Shown: positions 28,297 through 37,856 of the stretch, in pieces
Numbering within the stretch: the first letter of the stretch is position 1
Layout of the letters: each line of letters begins with the position of its first letter
Origin: Candidatus Bathyarchaeota archaeon
GTDB taxonomy: Archaea; Thermoproteota; Bathyarchaeia; 40CM-2-53-6
Reading direction: 5' to 3'
Assembly: GCA_005882895.1 (NCBI GenBank)
Contig: VBBD01000023.1
Location: 1 to 40,394, forward strand
DNA length: 40,394 nt
Position numbers and translations under genes: made by a program
Notes under the pieces: generated by a model
The model's database searches: none
What the model was told of the DNA's origin: nothing
What the model saw: only the letters and a program-made list of their open reading frames with translations

Positions 28297-28905
28297 ATGC
28301 CCCATCACCGATACAAGCTACCCGACCTTCCTTACGCGTACAACGCGCTCGTCCCGACAATCTCTGAAGAGATAATGAAGCTCCACCACGACAAACACCA
28401 CCTTGCCTACGTGAACGGCGCCAACGCTGCCCTGGACAAGCTCCAGAAAGCCCGCGAGACCGGCTTCGCTGGCGTCGATGTCAAAGGGATCGAACGAGAC
28501 CTCGCTTTCCACGGTTCAGGCCACACCATGCACAGCACCTTCTGGCCCAACATGAAACCGAACGGCGGAGGAAAACCAGGTGGAAAAATAGCCGACCAGA
28601 TTAACACCGACTTCGGAAAGTTCGAGTCGTTCAAGGAACAGTTCAGCACCGCCGCCAAACAAGTCGAAGGCAGCGGCTGGGCCGCCCTATCCTACGAACC
28701 ATGGACACAACAATTGATCACCCTCCAAGCCGAGAAACACAACGATCTAACGGTCCAAGGAGTAGTCCCGATCCTCGTCCTTGATGTCTGGGAACACGCC
28801 TACTACTTACAATACAAGAACGACCGCGCGGCCTATGTAGACGCTTGGTGGAACGTCGTCAACTGGGACGATGTAGAGAAAAGGCTAGAAAAGGCCAGAC
28901 GTTAA
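28297..28905 (+). CDS. sodA: Fe/Mn superoxide dismutase
   Basis: KLPDLPYAYNALVPTISEEIMKLHHDKHHLAYVNGAN; LDVWEHAYYLQYKNDRAAYVDAWWNVVNWDD. Confidence 0.95.
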   Translation: MPHHRYKLPDLPYAYNALVPTISEEIMKLHHDKHHLAYVNGANAALDKLQKARETGFAGVDVKGIERDLAFHGSGHTMHSTFWPNMKPNGGGKPGGKIADQINTDFGKFESFKEQFSTAAKQVEGSGWAALSYEPWTQQLITLQAEKHNDLTVQGVVPILVLDVWEHAYYLQYKNDRAAYVDAWWNVVNWDDVEKRLEKARR

Positions 28906-29661
28906 CTCCTCCAAGTCCTCCTCCTCTTCCTTTTTCTTCGCCACAACTACAGGCTTCACTATCCTCTTCTCGACCTTTACCTTCGACGCGGGCAGCGGCT
29001 TCCCGTGCCCTGGACAGATAATCTCCGGATCCAGATCCAACACCCGTTTTATGCTCGCCTCGGTCTGAGAGATACTCTCCATCAGCAATGGCGCTACAAG
29101 TCGGCCTCGCCGAGCCCGCAAGAGATCGCCTACAATAGCCACGCTAGGCTGGTTGAGAAAGAGTGTAACTGAACCTTTCGTATGTCCTGGCGTCCAGACC
29201 ACAGACCCGTCCAAACCAACGCTATCCAAAACCGACTCTTCATCAGCCGCCAGATCCACGTGCGCGGTCTGGAACTTGATGATGCGAAACAGCTTCAACG
29301 ACCAATATTCAAGCGTCGTCAGCTTTCTCACCATTCTTCCATAGAGGCTCCAAGCTCTCGGAGCCGAAATCACCAGCGTCCCGGCTGCATAGGGCTTCTC
29401 GAAGGGATGAGAAGCCAGCTTAGCCCCGGTCTGCTTCTTCAAAGCGGCCGCACTTCCAATATGATCCAAGTGCCGGTGTGTCAACAATACAAGCTTCAAG
29501 TCCGAGGGTTTCTTTCCCAGCTTGGCGATAGCATTGAGAATCCCCTTCTCGCTACCGGGCAGTCCGCTGTCTACTAACACCAGACCCTTGGAAGCCTCAA
29601 CGAGGTATGTGTTAGCCGCTCTGGCTGGAACCCTGTAAATTCCCTCTGTAACCTTGCGCAC
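28885..29661 (-). CDS. Metallo-beta-lactamase-fold hydrolase
   Basis: LLTHRHLDHIGSAAALKK, VVWTPGHTKGSVTLFL, ICPGHGKPLP. Confidence 0.9.
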   Translation of the reverse strand: MRKVTEGIYRVPARAANTYLVEASKGLVLVDSGLPGSEKGILNAIAKLGKKPSDLKLVLLTHRHLDHIGSAAALKKQTGAKLASHPFEKPYAAGTLVISAPRAWSLYGRMVRKLTTLEYWSLKLFRIIKFQTAHVDLAADEESVLDSVGLDGSVVWTPGHTKGSVTLFLNQPSVAIVGDLLRARRGRLVAPLLMESISQTEASIKRVLDLDPEIICPGHGKPLPASKVKVEKRIVKPVVVAKKKEEEEDLEELTSGLF

Positions 29662-29835
29662 TTACAGCAACATCCCTTCCCCGCAGTTCGAAACCAGTGT
29701 CTTCTTTCTAGAACCCGTTAGGCGCAAGTCCTGCCCAGCTTTCACGCATGACCTATCATAAGCTGATTTAAGAATGGTGAACCGATGGAAGGAGATCCAC
29801 GGTCCACTCTGACACGTTGAAAGATTTCGTGTCGG

Positions 29836-30906
29836 CTAGCGAGTATTGAGTTTCTCTATTTCCGCAACCTGCTGGAGAATCTCCGCTACGGAACAAGGCA
29901 TCAGATCAGACCTCCTCATATAGGCTGCCGCGGTAGCATTCGCGAAAACTAGCCGTTCCCTATGTTCCAGTCCCATACCCTGAGCAAAAATGTCCCCCGC
30001 GTTCCATGCATCCCCCGCGCCGGTCACCTTCAACGGAGTTGTACTGGCACACAAGGCTCGTTCTCTCTGGCCATCGATGAAAGTTGCCGAGAACCCCGTG
30101 GTGTGAAGATCGACCCGGACCCCGAGCATGCTGAAGATGCTCGCGGCTTCAAAGAGAGGGTTCGCATCCTCGCCTTCAATCTCACCTGTCTCCTTTCTGA
30201 GATCAGCCGCCAACTGCTGCAACTCGTTCTCGTTAACGCTCAAGACATCTACCAATCCCTGGGTGAGAACCCGCTCGTTAAGCCCAGGAATCTGACTCAC
30301 CTTCGAGGTCGGGTCTCCAGGGTCGAAGAACGTCACGGCCTTTCCCTCGTTCCTCGCCGTCTGAAACACCTGTTCAGCCAGCTCTGTCCCCTTCAGGTTC
30401 TGGTTCCAGTTGAAAACACAGACGAAATCAGCTTCCCGGATCAACTGCATATCATTCTCGTCCAGTTTCTCTGGGCCGAAACTCGACAGGGACCCGGGAT
30501 CGCTCGCCATAATGTTGACTCGTCTGCCCGAGTGCTCCGCCTCGAATGCGAGAGTCCTCGAAAGCGTTCCCATATCGGTAACATGCGAGAGATCTACGCC
30601 CTTCAGAAAATGACCTAGAGCTATCTTCCCGAACTCGTCTGTCTCGATAATCGGGACCACGTTGACCTCTAGTTTTGAGAGCTGGGCAGAAAAGTTGGAC
30701 GCGTTCCCGCCCCTCCCGACCAAGTGCTTCCAGCCGAGGAGGTTCCCCCCTCCTCTTCCGGCTACGTCAACCATTGCACTAGCCATCTCGTCAAGTTTGC
30801 CTGGAAAAGCGAGAACGTAGTCCAGATAGAAGTCGGGCATCGCAACAACCTTGAAGCCAGGCTTCTTGGCCAGTTTTTCCTTCAACGCAGACTCGAGTCG
30901 TGACAC
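29836..30906 (-). CDS. PfkB/ribokinase-family carbohydrate kinase
   Basis: GRGGNASNFSAQLSKLEVNV and VTGAGDAWNAGDIFAQGM. Confidence 0.85.
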   Translation of the reverse strand: MSRLESALKEKLAKKPGFKVVAMPDFYLDYVLAFPGKLDEMASAMVDVAGRGGGNLLGWKHLVGRGGNASNFSAQLSKLEVNVVPIIETDEFGKIALGHFLKGVDLSHVTDMGTLSRTLAFEAEHSGRRVNIMASDPGSLSSFGPEKLDENDMQLIREADFVCVFNWNQNLKGTELAEQVFQTARNEGKAVTFFDPGDPTSKVSQIPGLNERVLTQGLVDVLSVNENELQQLAADLRKETGEIEGEDANPLFEAASIFSMLGVRVDLHTTGFSATFIDGQRERALCASTTPLKVTGAGDAWNAGDIFAQGMGLEHRERLVFANATAAAYMRRSDLMPCSVAEILQQVAEIEKLNTR

Positions 30907-30991
30907 CTATCCGCCACCGGGACCAGTGATATTTTCCTACTATTAGTTGATAAGGCTGGGCTAGAGGAGAGGAATAGAATCGGCCTAGTCT

Positions 30992-31558
30992 ATGTCGCAG
31001 GGACAAGAACGCGCTATAACCCAGCGCAAGATCCAACAACTCGCATTACGAATCTATCGTACTACAAGGTTCGATACCGAGACTATCCGCGAACTCAAGG
31101 AGGACAGAACTGCGACCGGGCAGGCGGTCGCAGTCTTACTCCTTGTCGGACTATCATACGGACTCGGATTCAGCATCTTCAGCGGGCTTGAACAAGGCAC
31201 CTTATCACTTGACTATCTGATCTCAAACACGTTGGCCAACATGATCATCACTGACTTCGCCGCCTTCATCTGGTCGGCAACGGTCTTCCTCGTCGGAACA
31301 AAACTGTTTCAAGGCAAAACAGGCTACTGGCAACTCGCCCGACCCTTATTCTTCTCCACAGCCCCAGGCATCCTCTTCATCCTTATCGCAATACCATTCT
31401 CACCCATGGTAGTAACAACGGCTATCGTTGCCGCAGCATGGATCGTCTGGGGAGAATTCGTCGCCTTGAAGAGTGCGATGGGTTTCAACACGCAACGGAC
31501 GCTCCTGACATCGGTTGTGGGGCTGCTAATCCTCGTTTTCATTCAGATGACGATCTAG
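30992..31558 (+). CDS. Yip1-like membrane protein
   Basis: Five-TM pattern, paralogous to next gene. Confidence 0.65.
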   Translation: MSQGQERAITQRKIQQLALRIYRTTRFDTETIRELKEDRTATGQAVAVLLLVGLSYGLGFSIFSGLEQGTLSLDYLISNTLANMIITDFAAFIWSATVFLVGTKLFQGKTGYWQLARPLFFSTAPGILFILIAIPFSPMVVTTAIVAAAWIVWGEFVALKSAMGFNTQRTLLTSVVGLLILVFIQMTI

Positions 31559-31720
31559 CAACGCGGCGTTCCGAATTTAGCCGTTCCATCAGTTCGGAGA
31601 AACCATCAGCATGATCATGCACAGTAGATCTTCCCAAGGGAACACGAAGGCGACAAAGAGCTATTTTCCCATGAGTTGATAAGTGTCGGGACAACAAGAT
31701 ACGAGAAAAAGGAACCCTGA

Positions 31721-32293
31721 ATGATGACCTGGCCCTTTGCTACTAGGCAAGACCTCAACCTCAAGAGGATGATATCCCGAATGTCGAAGGCAGCACGACT
31801 CGATAGTGACACCTTCAGAGAACTAAGAGACGATGCAAGCACCACTGTTCAGTCGGTCTCTCTTGTAGCGATAATCGGGCTGTGCTACGGTGCAGGCCTG
31901 GGCTTCTTCGGCTTTTTCGTCGCCGGAATATCTGTCCTTGACATCTTCACAATCATCCTGATAGGTTTGCTCTCTGCCGTCATCATTGCCTTCGTCTGGT
32001 CAGGCACAACCTTCTTGATCGTCACGAGACTCTTCCGTCGAACAATTGACTACTGGGGGCTTGCGCGTCCTTTTTTCTTCTCATGGGCACCAGGGCTTCT
32101 GTTCATCCTAATGTCTAGTCCTATCCCCATAATTTCGGAAATCATCGGGGCCGCGGGAACCGCTTGGATAGGAGTAGCCAGTGTGTTCGCAGTCAAGAAC
32201 GCCGCAGGATTTAGCACTCAGCAGAGCATGCTGACGTTCATCATCGGCGTATTAGTCTTAATCTTCATCCGGTCCCTCATTCCACTGAGTTGA
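31721..32293 (+). CDS. Yip1-like membrane protein (tandem paralog)
   Basis: Shares RELKED/RELRDD..., WS(A/G)T.FL..T.LF...YW.LARP.FFS.APG.LFIL with 30992..31558. Confidence 0.65.
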   Translation: MMTWPFATRQDLNLKRMISRMSKAARLDSDTFRELRDDASTTVQSVSLVAIIGLCYGAGLGFFGFFVAGISVLDIFTIILIGLLSAVIIAFVWSGTTFLIVTRLFRRTIDYWGLARPFFFSWAPGLLFILMSSPIPIISEIIGAAGTAWIGVASVFAVKNAAGFSTQQSMLTFIIGVLVLIFIRSLIPLS

Positions 32294-32384
32294 GGTAACA
32301 CGAGTCGATCTTTTCGTCCCGACATCCTAGTACGAACATGTGATGCCTAGAGAAACTCCGAACCCAAAAAATTCATCTTAGCGC

Positions 32385-32576
32385 TTAATTGCCAGACTGC
32401 GGAGAAGTGGCAGCTCTTGGAGCTGAAGCCCTATACTTATTGAAAATCTCCATGGCTGGATCTTTAGTCATATCATGGTCCTTGTAGAGATGGTCCTGCA
32501 GTTCGTAATAAGTTGCGAATGTCCTTTCGATACCCTTCACCGCGCAAACAAAACAGAGAATTTTATCCTGAACCAT
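32385..32576 (-). CDS. Small C2H2 zinc-finger-like protein
   Basis: CFVCAVKGIERTFATYYELQDHLYKDH. Confidence 0.6.
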   Translation of the reverse strand: MVQDKILCFVCAVKGIERTFATYYELQDHLYKDHDMTKDPAMEIFNKYRASAPRAATSPQSGN

Positions 32577-32679
32577 TCCCCAGACACGATTCCTGATCGA
32601 CTGAATTACTTCCTGGCACCTGGATAAAAAGAGACTCTATCAACATCCAAAAATGAGATGTTAACTACGTCGCGCTACC

Positions 32680-33975
32680 GTGGAAACCGAGCAGGGAAAC
32701 TTGACCGACAAGTCTGGAGGCTTCATCAAAGACCCGATTCATGGCTACGTCAGGATTAGCCAGACTGAGAGATCAGTGATCGACACTGAACCTCTTCAAA
32801 GACTCAGGCGCATACGCCAACTTGCCGGTTCAGAATTCGTCTACCCGGCCGCAAACCATACACGGTTCGAGCACGCCATAGGCGCAATGCACCTAGCGGG
32901 CGCTTTGTCAGAGACACTGCCGATAGATCTCTCTCAGCACCAGCAGAGACAGCTGCGCCTGGCCGCGCTGCTTCATGACATTGGGCACGGTCCTTTTTCA
33001 CACGTGTTCGAGCCGCTGATGGCAAAGTACCTCGGCAAGAATCACGAGGACCTTGTGCCATGGCTTGTGAACCAGACCGAAATAGCTGGAACGCTTGAGG
33101 CCGAAGGATTCAACGCGAAGACTTTGGGTCGATTGGCGATTGGAAAACTGAGGGATAAGAAGCGTCCATATCTGGACCAGATAATTAGTGGCGGCGTCGA
33201 CGTCGACAAGATGGACTACATTGTCAGGGATTCCTTTCACACGGGAGCTGGATATGGTTCGATCGACGTTCATCGCCTCCTATACACGATGGACATCATA
33301 GATGGCAATCTTTCAGTTGATGGAACAGCTGTAGCAACACTTGAGAGCTTCCTCCTTGCACGATTCGAGTCTTTTCGGACCATTTATTTCCACAGGGCGT
33401 CTAGAGCGGTTCAGATAATGATAGTCAAAGCCCTTGAGGCGGCAAGAAATGAGCTCCACCTATTGGACTTTGATGGACCCGAAGATTACCTCAAACTTGA
33501 TGATTACAAGGTATGGACAGAGCTGAAGGAGTGTAAGAAGTCCAAGAAAATCATGAATGACCTAGAAGCTAGAAGGCTCCTGAAATGCGCATACGAACGG
33601 ACCCTATTTTCCAGTGAAGCGCTCGCTTCCAACGTGTTTTCAAGCGCAGACGTTCGAGCAGATATTGAAAGACAGATTGCCCGGAAGGCGAGGATTGCAG
33701 AAGAGGACGTGATCATCGACGTGCCTACCTTACCATCAGTCCCTTACCAGCAGACTGCAGATATGCAACCCATGGATGTACCCGTCTTCAAGCGCGTTCC
33801 TTCGGGAAAGAAACAGATCATTCCTTTAGCCGAGGTTTCGAGGATAGTCGGAGTTATCCAGACGTTCATGAAACTAGTAAGAGTCTACACGGGAGAGGCC
33901 AACCGTTCTAGAGTCGAATTGGCAGCGCACCAGATTCTAGGAGACGCCCAAAGTTCACGAAAGACCAGTCCCTGA
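32680..33975 (+). CDS. HD-superfamily phosphohydrolase (SAMHD1/dNTPase-like)
   Basis: IKDPIHGYVRIS, LQRLRRIRQLAGSEFVYPAANHTRFEHAIGAMHLA, LAALLHDIGHGPFSHVFE; GTG start. Confidence 0.92.
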   Translation: METEQGNLTDKSGGFIKDPIHGYVRISQTERSVIDTEPLQRLRRIRQLAGSEFVYPAANHTRFEHAIGAMHLAGALSETLPIDLSQHQQRQLRLAALLHDIGHGPFSHVFEPLMAKYLGKNHEDLVPWLVNQTEIAGTLEAEGFNAKTLGRLAIGKLRDKKRPYLDQIISGGVDVDKMDYIVRDSFHTGAGYGSIDVHRLLYTMDIIDGNLSVDGTAVATLESFLLARFESFRTIYFHRASRAVQIMIVKALEAARNELHLLDFDGPEDYLKLDDYKVWTELKECKKSKKIMNDLEARRLLKCAYERTLFSSEALASNVFSSADVRADIERQIARKARIAEEDVIIDVPTLPSVPYQQTADMQPMDVPVFKRVPSGKKQIIPLAEVSRIVGVIQTFMKLVRVYTGEANRSRVELAAHQILGDAQSSRKTSP

Positions 33976-34053
33976 TGCGGATTCGCTCGCCTAAATCCTG
34001 TCACTTCCTCGGAATTCTACAAGTTACATCAGCACTTTATTTCAACCCCTGAA

Positions 34054-34272
34054 TTGACTTTGATATCCCGAGAAACCGTGGTGTCAATCCTGCCCAAGTT
34101 CATGCAAACACTTGACGATCTAATTTATCGAGAGCTGGAGAAGATGGCGAAACGGAGAGGAATAACGATCCAAGAATTGATCAGAGCGGTTATAGTACCG
34201 GAGTGGATCAACGGACACAATAGCGGGGACTCAAGGGATCCCCCCGCGAACAAACTGAATAATTGGCGCTAG
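34054..34272 (+). CDS. Short putative RHH-like DNA-binding protein
   Basis: YRELEKMAKRRGITIQELIRAVIVPEWI, paralog of 17430..17669. Confidence 0.55.
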   Translation: MTLISRETVVSILPKFMQTLDDLIYRELEKMAKRRGITIQELIRAVIVPEWINGHNSGDSRDPPANKLNNWR

Positions 34273-34595
34273 CTTCTACGAAGCCTAGAGCCAACACTCT
34301 AGGCGAAACCACACGCGACTGACAACACGTCAAAACGTCTTCTTTCCTATTAAAGAATCGCGGAAAGCCTTGGATTGTTTGTACTGTTACAAAGAGGATA
34401 ATGCTGGTCCAACTCATTCTCTTCTCAGTGAGTAAGATGTCGAAAAGCAAGCCAACATACTCGACTACTGTACAAAACATTCTCTCAATGATTGTCCGCA
34501 GGATGACGATTCGATGAGCGTTGAGAGATTAGATGATACTGTGGCGGCGATTACCTTCGCTGCTACAGTAATCACCATCGCACTAGGTTTCCTCC

Positions 34596-34949
34596 TCAAT
34601 CTTTAGAGAAAGCTGAGTCGGTATCTGGCCCAGACCTAGCCTTATCAAAAAGGCTCGCGTAGAGGCGCAGTGCCTCGCCTTCTGGGAGCTTTGTGTTTAT
34701 CGATACTATGCTCATTTTGTTATAGATTGCCGCAACCCTCTCCGATAGGGCTCTCGCGGCGATCAGGTATTTCCCGCCGAGGAGAACAGATGAGGTCCCT
34801 GTTCCTCCCTCGCGCAACCCTGGGGTCGACACGGCCAAGGTGCCAATTTTGATTGTATCTTCGTAGAAGAACGCCAAGACTGCGTTTTCCATCGGAAGGA
34901 GGCTCACCTTGTGGACCTCGCCGTTCCTTTCCAGACTTGCTTCGAGCAA
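34596..34949 (-). CDS. Small conserved-looking protein, possibly PAC3/PAC4-like proteasome assembly chaperone
   Basis: IKIGTLAVSTPG...SSVLLGGKYLIAARALSERVAAIYNKMSIVSINTKLPEGEALRLYASLFDKA; located downstream of PAC2. Confidence 0.4.
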   Translation of the reverse strand: MLEASLERNGEVHKVSLLPMENAVLAFFYEDTIKIGTLAVSTPGLREGGTGTSSVLLGGKYLIAARALSERVAAIYNKMSIVSINTKLPEGEALRLYASLFDKARSGPDTDSAFSKD

Positions 34950-35051
34950 ATCTCGTTCAACTCACTCCTTGTATTCTCCTGCTATGAGATTGAAGGAAAC
35001 GGGTGAGTTGCCTCGAGACTAGCCTGCAAATTAGGGGAGACATTTTCTCGG

Positions 35052-35840
35052 CTAGGTAATGTACCGATCCTTCCCTTCCTCAGGGTTCTCCTCGCCCTCC
35101 TTGGACTCTTCAACTTCCGCATGTCTGAAACGTTCCATCTTTTTGCGCATGTCCTCAATCTCGGTATCCAGCTCCGTCAAGTCCACTGGGATACTAACCA
35201 GACCGGTCAACATTTGAATGACAGCCCTTGCTGCCTCCAAATCCGGGTAAGCGCCTGTTGTCGCTCCCAAGAGGCCCGCGCACGATAGATTGCGCTGCCG
35301 GCCTATTCCAAGAATCACGCCCGCTGCTCCTGTGACTGCGCCGCCCTTTGCAAGTTTTGCTCCCATTTTCCTCAAACGTTCTCCGAGCGCAGCTTCTCCA
35401 ACAACGGCGTATACAGCTCCGACGTCGTTTCCGGAGCGTGTGCCGTATCCTCCCATCGTGTAGACGGCCTTGCATCCGAATCGTTGGGCAAAGTCGAGAA
35501 CGATGCTTGCGACTTCATACTGTCCTGTTACGCTTGGCTGGGCGTCTCCTGTGAGGAGGATGACGTTGGGGTCTCGCTCGCCGTAGGCGAAGAATTCGTA
35601 TCGGGGGAGAGAATATGTCCCGTCTTCTGAGATGTTGATGCCGAGGTTGCCGTCGGGAAACAGTAGGTAACTGGAGTATAGTTCGCCTATTTTCTTGGGT
35701 TTGAGTTTTTCGATGAAATAGTCGACCGCAACCTTTCCTACGTAGCCGAGACCAGGAAGGCCTTGAATCAGAACGGGTTCCTTTAGTTCGACTTGTGCAA
35801 GCTCATGTATCCTAGTGTCGCCGAGCGTTTGAGAAGCCAT
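35052..35840 (-). CDS. PAC2-family (proteasome assembly chaperone) protein
   Basis: LIQGLPGLGYVGKVAVDYFIEKLKPKKIGELYS, ILLTGDAQPS, YTMGGYGT, GLLGATTGAYPDLEAARAVIQML. Confidence 0.9.
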   Translation of the reverse strand: MASQTLGDTRIHELAQVELKEPVLIQGLPGLGYVGKVAVDYFIEKLKPKKIGELYSSYLLFPDGNLGINISEDGTYSLPRYEFFAYGERDPNVILLTGDAQPSVTGQYEVASIVLDFAQRFGCKAVYTMGGYGTRSGNDVGAVYAVVGEAALGERLRKMGAKLAKGGAVTGAAGVILGIGRQRNLSCAGLLGATTGAYPDLEAARAVIQMLTGLVSIPVDLTELDTEIEDMRKKMERFRHAEVEESKEGEENPEEGKDRYIT

Positions 35841-35966
35841 GAAGCAACGCTTTCGGGCTCTCGCGGGCTTTGTGGCTTATAGTTATTTCGCAAAGCTCTG
35901 CCCAAGACCGAGTCGCGGGCTCGAATCTTTGCGTGTTCGACCGATTCCTCAAGGGTGAAGAATGGG

Positions 35967-36215
35967 CTAATGTTCGCCCTTCATCGTGGAACCTGATGGG
36001 ACCAGAGCCTTCAGCTGGGTGTTTGCTCTCAGCAGTTCTCCAGTGACGGCATAATATGCCCGGCTTCCAAGCGGCAGGAATTTCAAAGCCTTCGATAATT
36101 GTTTGATGTATATCTTGAGTTCTTGTGGGTCGTGCCGTTGCCGAGGCTGGACACTATGCGTCTCAAACTCTTCTCCAGAAGACTTGATTGTGAGCCGTTC
36201 CTTCCTTCTCGGCAC
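35967..36215 (-). CDS. Hypothetical protein
   Basis: 82-aa charged ORF. Confidence 0.4.
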   Translation of the reverse strand: MPRRKERLTIKSSGEEFETHSVQPRQRHDPQELKIYIKQLSKALKFLPLGSRAYYAVTGELLRANTQLKALVPSGSTMKGEH

Positions 36216-36418
36216 GCCTACTTCATCTCGGGTTCCTTCACCATAATCAAACGTAATGAGTATTCTGTATCTGAAACACTGGCTGTACCGGAATGATTTG
36301 GAACTCTGACGGGGTATTAGAGAAGGGGATCAAAATTCCTCCACGGACTGATGATGAAATTTGCAGAGGGAGAGTTAAAATAGCGTGAATCGCGCTTGCA
36401 CGTCACTTCAGACTAGAA

Positions 36419-36898
36419 GTGACATTCGTGAGCTGTGCACCATTCGTCTCATCACCGCACGATGTTGTGAAGAAGATGCTGGAAGTTGCGAGAGCGAGTA
36501 AGGACGACGTTCTCTGTGACCTCGGCTGCGGCGACGGCCGTATATTGACTACTGCAGTCAAGGATTTCGGTATCAAAGCCGCTGTTGGTTATGAGATCAG
36601 GGAGGACCTGTTTAAACAGGCGTCTGGAGAAGTTGAGAAACTGAAGCTGGTTGAGAGGGTGCGGATCTTCAACAAGGACCTGTTTCAGGCGGACCTGAAA
36701 GATGCAACTCTGATCACCCTATATCTCACTACGTATGCTAACGAACGGTTGAAGCCTAAACTGCGATCAGAGGCTCGGCCTGGTTCGAGGATTGTAAGCC
36801 ATGACTTCATGATCAATGGCTGGAAGCCTTCGAGGAAGGAGAACTACAACGAGCACACGATCTATGTCTACTCGATTCCTGACGCCTACTCGATCTAG
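36419..36898 (+). CDS. aKMT-like SAM-dependent methyltransferase
   Basis: PFVSSPHDVVKKMLEVA, DVLCDLGCGDGRILTTAV, ATLITLYLTTYANERLKPKLRSEARPGSRIVSHDF. Confidence 0.85.
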   Translation: MTFVSCAPFVSSPHDVVKKMLEVARASKDDVLCDLGCGDGRILTTAVKDFGIKAAVGYEIREDLFKQASGEVEKLKLVERVRIFNKDLFQADLKDATLITLYLTTYANERLKPKLRSEARPGSRIVSHDFMINGWKPSRKENYNEHTIYVYSIPDAYSI

Positions 36899-37856
36899 GC
36901 TCGTACGCAATCTCGTCGAATCCTGAAGAGAGAATAACTGCCCCTAGCTCGACTGTCCTCGGCATTTCCTCAGCCGTTGTTGTGATACTAATGATACCGG
37001 TCCCGATTCGCACGATCCTTCCTATCGAGAGCAATACTCCCTTCTCGTCGAGTAGTCCGGCAAGAGTTCCTCTGTGTGTTGAATCTCGATCGATCCGTTG
37101 CTGTCTGGGGGCGTTGAACATTCTGAGCTTGATCGCGTTGAGTCTAAGATTCAGACGCTTAGGGTTCTGGAGAAATCTTCTGTATCCTTCTTCCCTTGCC
37201 TTCTTTCTTTCTTCTCTTGTTCTTGTCCGGGCAAAGCTTGAGGCTTCGAGCCGCAGCGTTGGACATTGTTGCAGATCAAGGATATGATCGAGCTCGTGAT
37301 CGAGGCTTAGGCCAAGGACAAGATCTGGTCGTAGGCTGTTGAGGAGCTGGAGCTTGTGCGCGACAGCTTCATCCTCTCTCACCCAACCATCGGTGTTCAA
37401 GATCGTGGTCTCGCTTCCCGTTGAGAGTTCGTCTTTGAGACGGGCGATTGATTTTACGAGCTTGTCTGGGACTGAAGAGGGGCTGGTGTCGCCGATGAAA
37501 TATGATCTTTCAGGTCTTAGCTCTTGGAGGTTGAGGATGTGCTTGGAAACGGTTGAGGAACTGGTGGTCGTTGGTGGACCGATGTCTGCTTGTCCAACAT
37601 CACCATCGATGATACTTGTCCGAAGTCTATGGTCTAGGCAGGTGTTGGCGAGATAGGTGCAGAGTGTGGATTTTCCAGCGTCGACATCTCCCAGAATAAC
37701 AGCGAATCCTAGCGAACGTCTGAGGACGTCCGCAGCGTCCCGCCAGCTCGGGGGAATAGTAGAACCGTTGACTTGCCTACAGACGCCTTGCTCTCCAGTC
37801 CTAACTTGAAGCACGGCGTCTGTGTCTGTCTCTATTGGGATTCTTCGATGTTCCAC
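36813..37856 (-). CDS. Clp1/Grc3-type polynucleotide 5'-kinase; real N-terminus likely upstream to about 38011
   Basis: P-loop GDVDAGKSTLCTYLAN, DGDVGQADIGPP, YFIGDTSPS; coding-like in-frame extension LLIDGPASIILQEGTATSLAAPIKIGEPITVV upstream. Confidence 0.8.
   Translation of the reverse strand: MEHRRIPIETDTDAVLQVRTGEQGVCRQVNGSTIPPSWRDAADVLRRSLGFAVILGDVDAGKSTLCTYLANTCLDHRLRTSIIDGDVGQADIGPPTTTSSSTVSKHILNLQELRPERSYFIGDTSPSSVPDKLVKSIARLKDELSTGSETTILNTDGWVREDEAVAHKLQLLNSLRPDLVLGLSLDHELDHILDLQQCPTLRLEASSFARTRTREERKKAREEGYRRFLQNPKRLNLRLNAIKLRMFNAPRQQRIDRDSTHRGTLAGLLDEKGVLLSIGRIVRIGTGIISITTTAEEMPRTVELGAVILSSGFDEIAYEPRSSRRQESSRHRSCARCSSPSSKASSH

Noticed and set aside
29962-30618. 218-aa forward ORF
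   Set aside because: Antisense of the PfkB kinase, no recognisable motif.
35905-35940. tRNA-like ggctcgaatct sequence
   Set aside because: Flanking stem bases do not pair; no cloverleaf.
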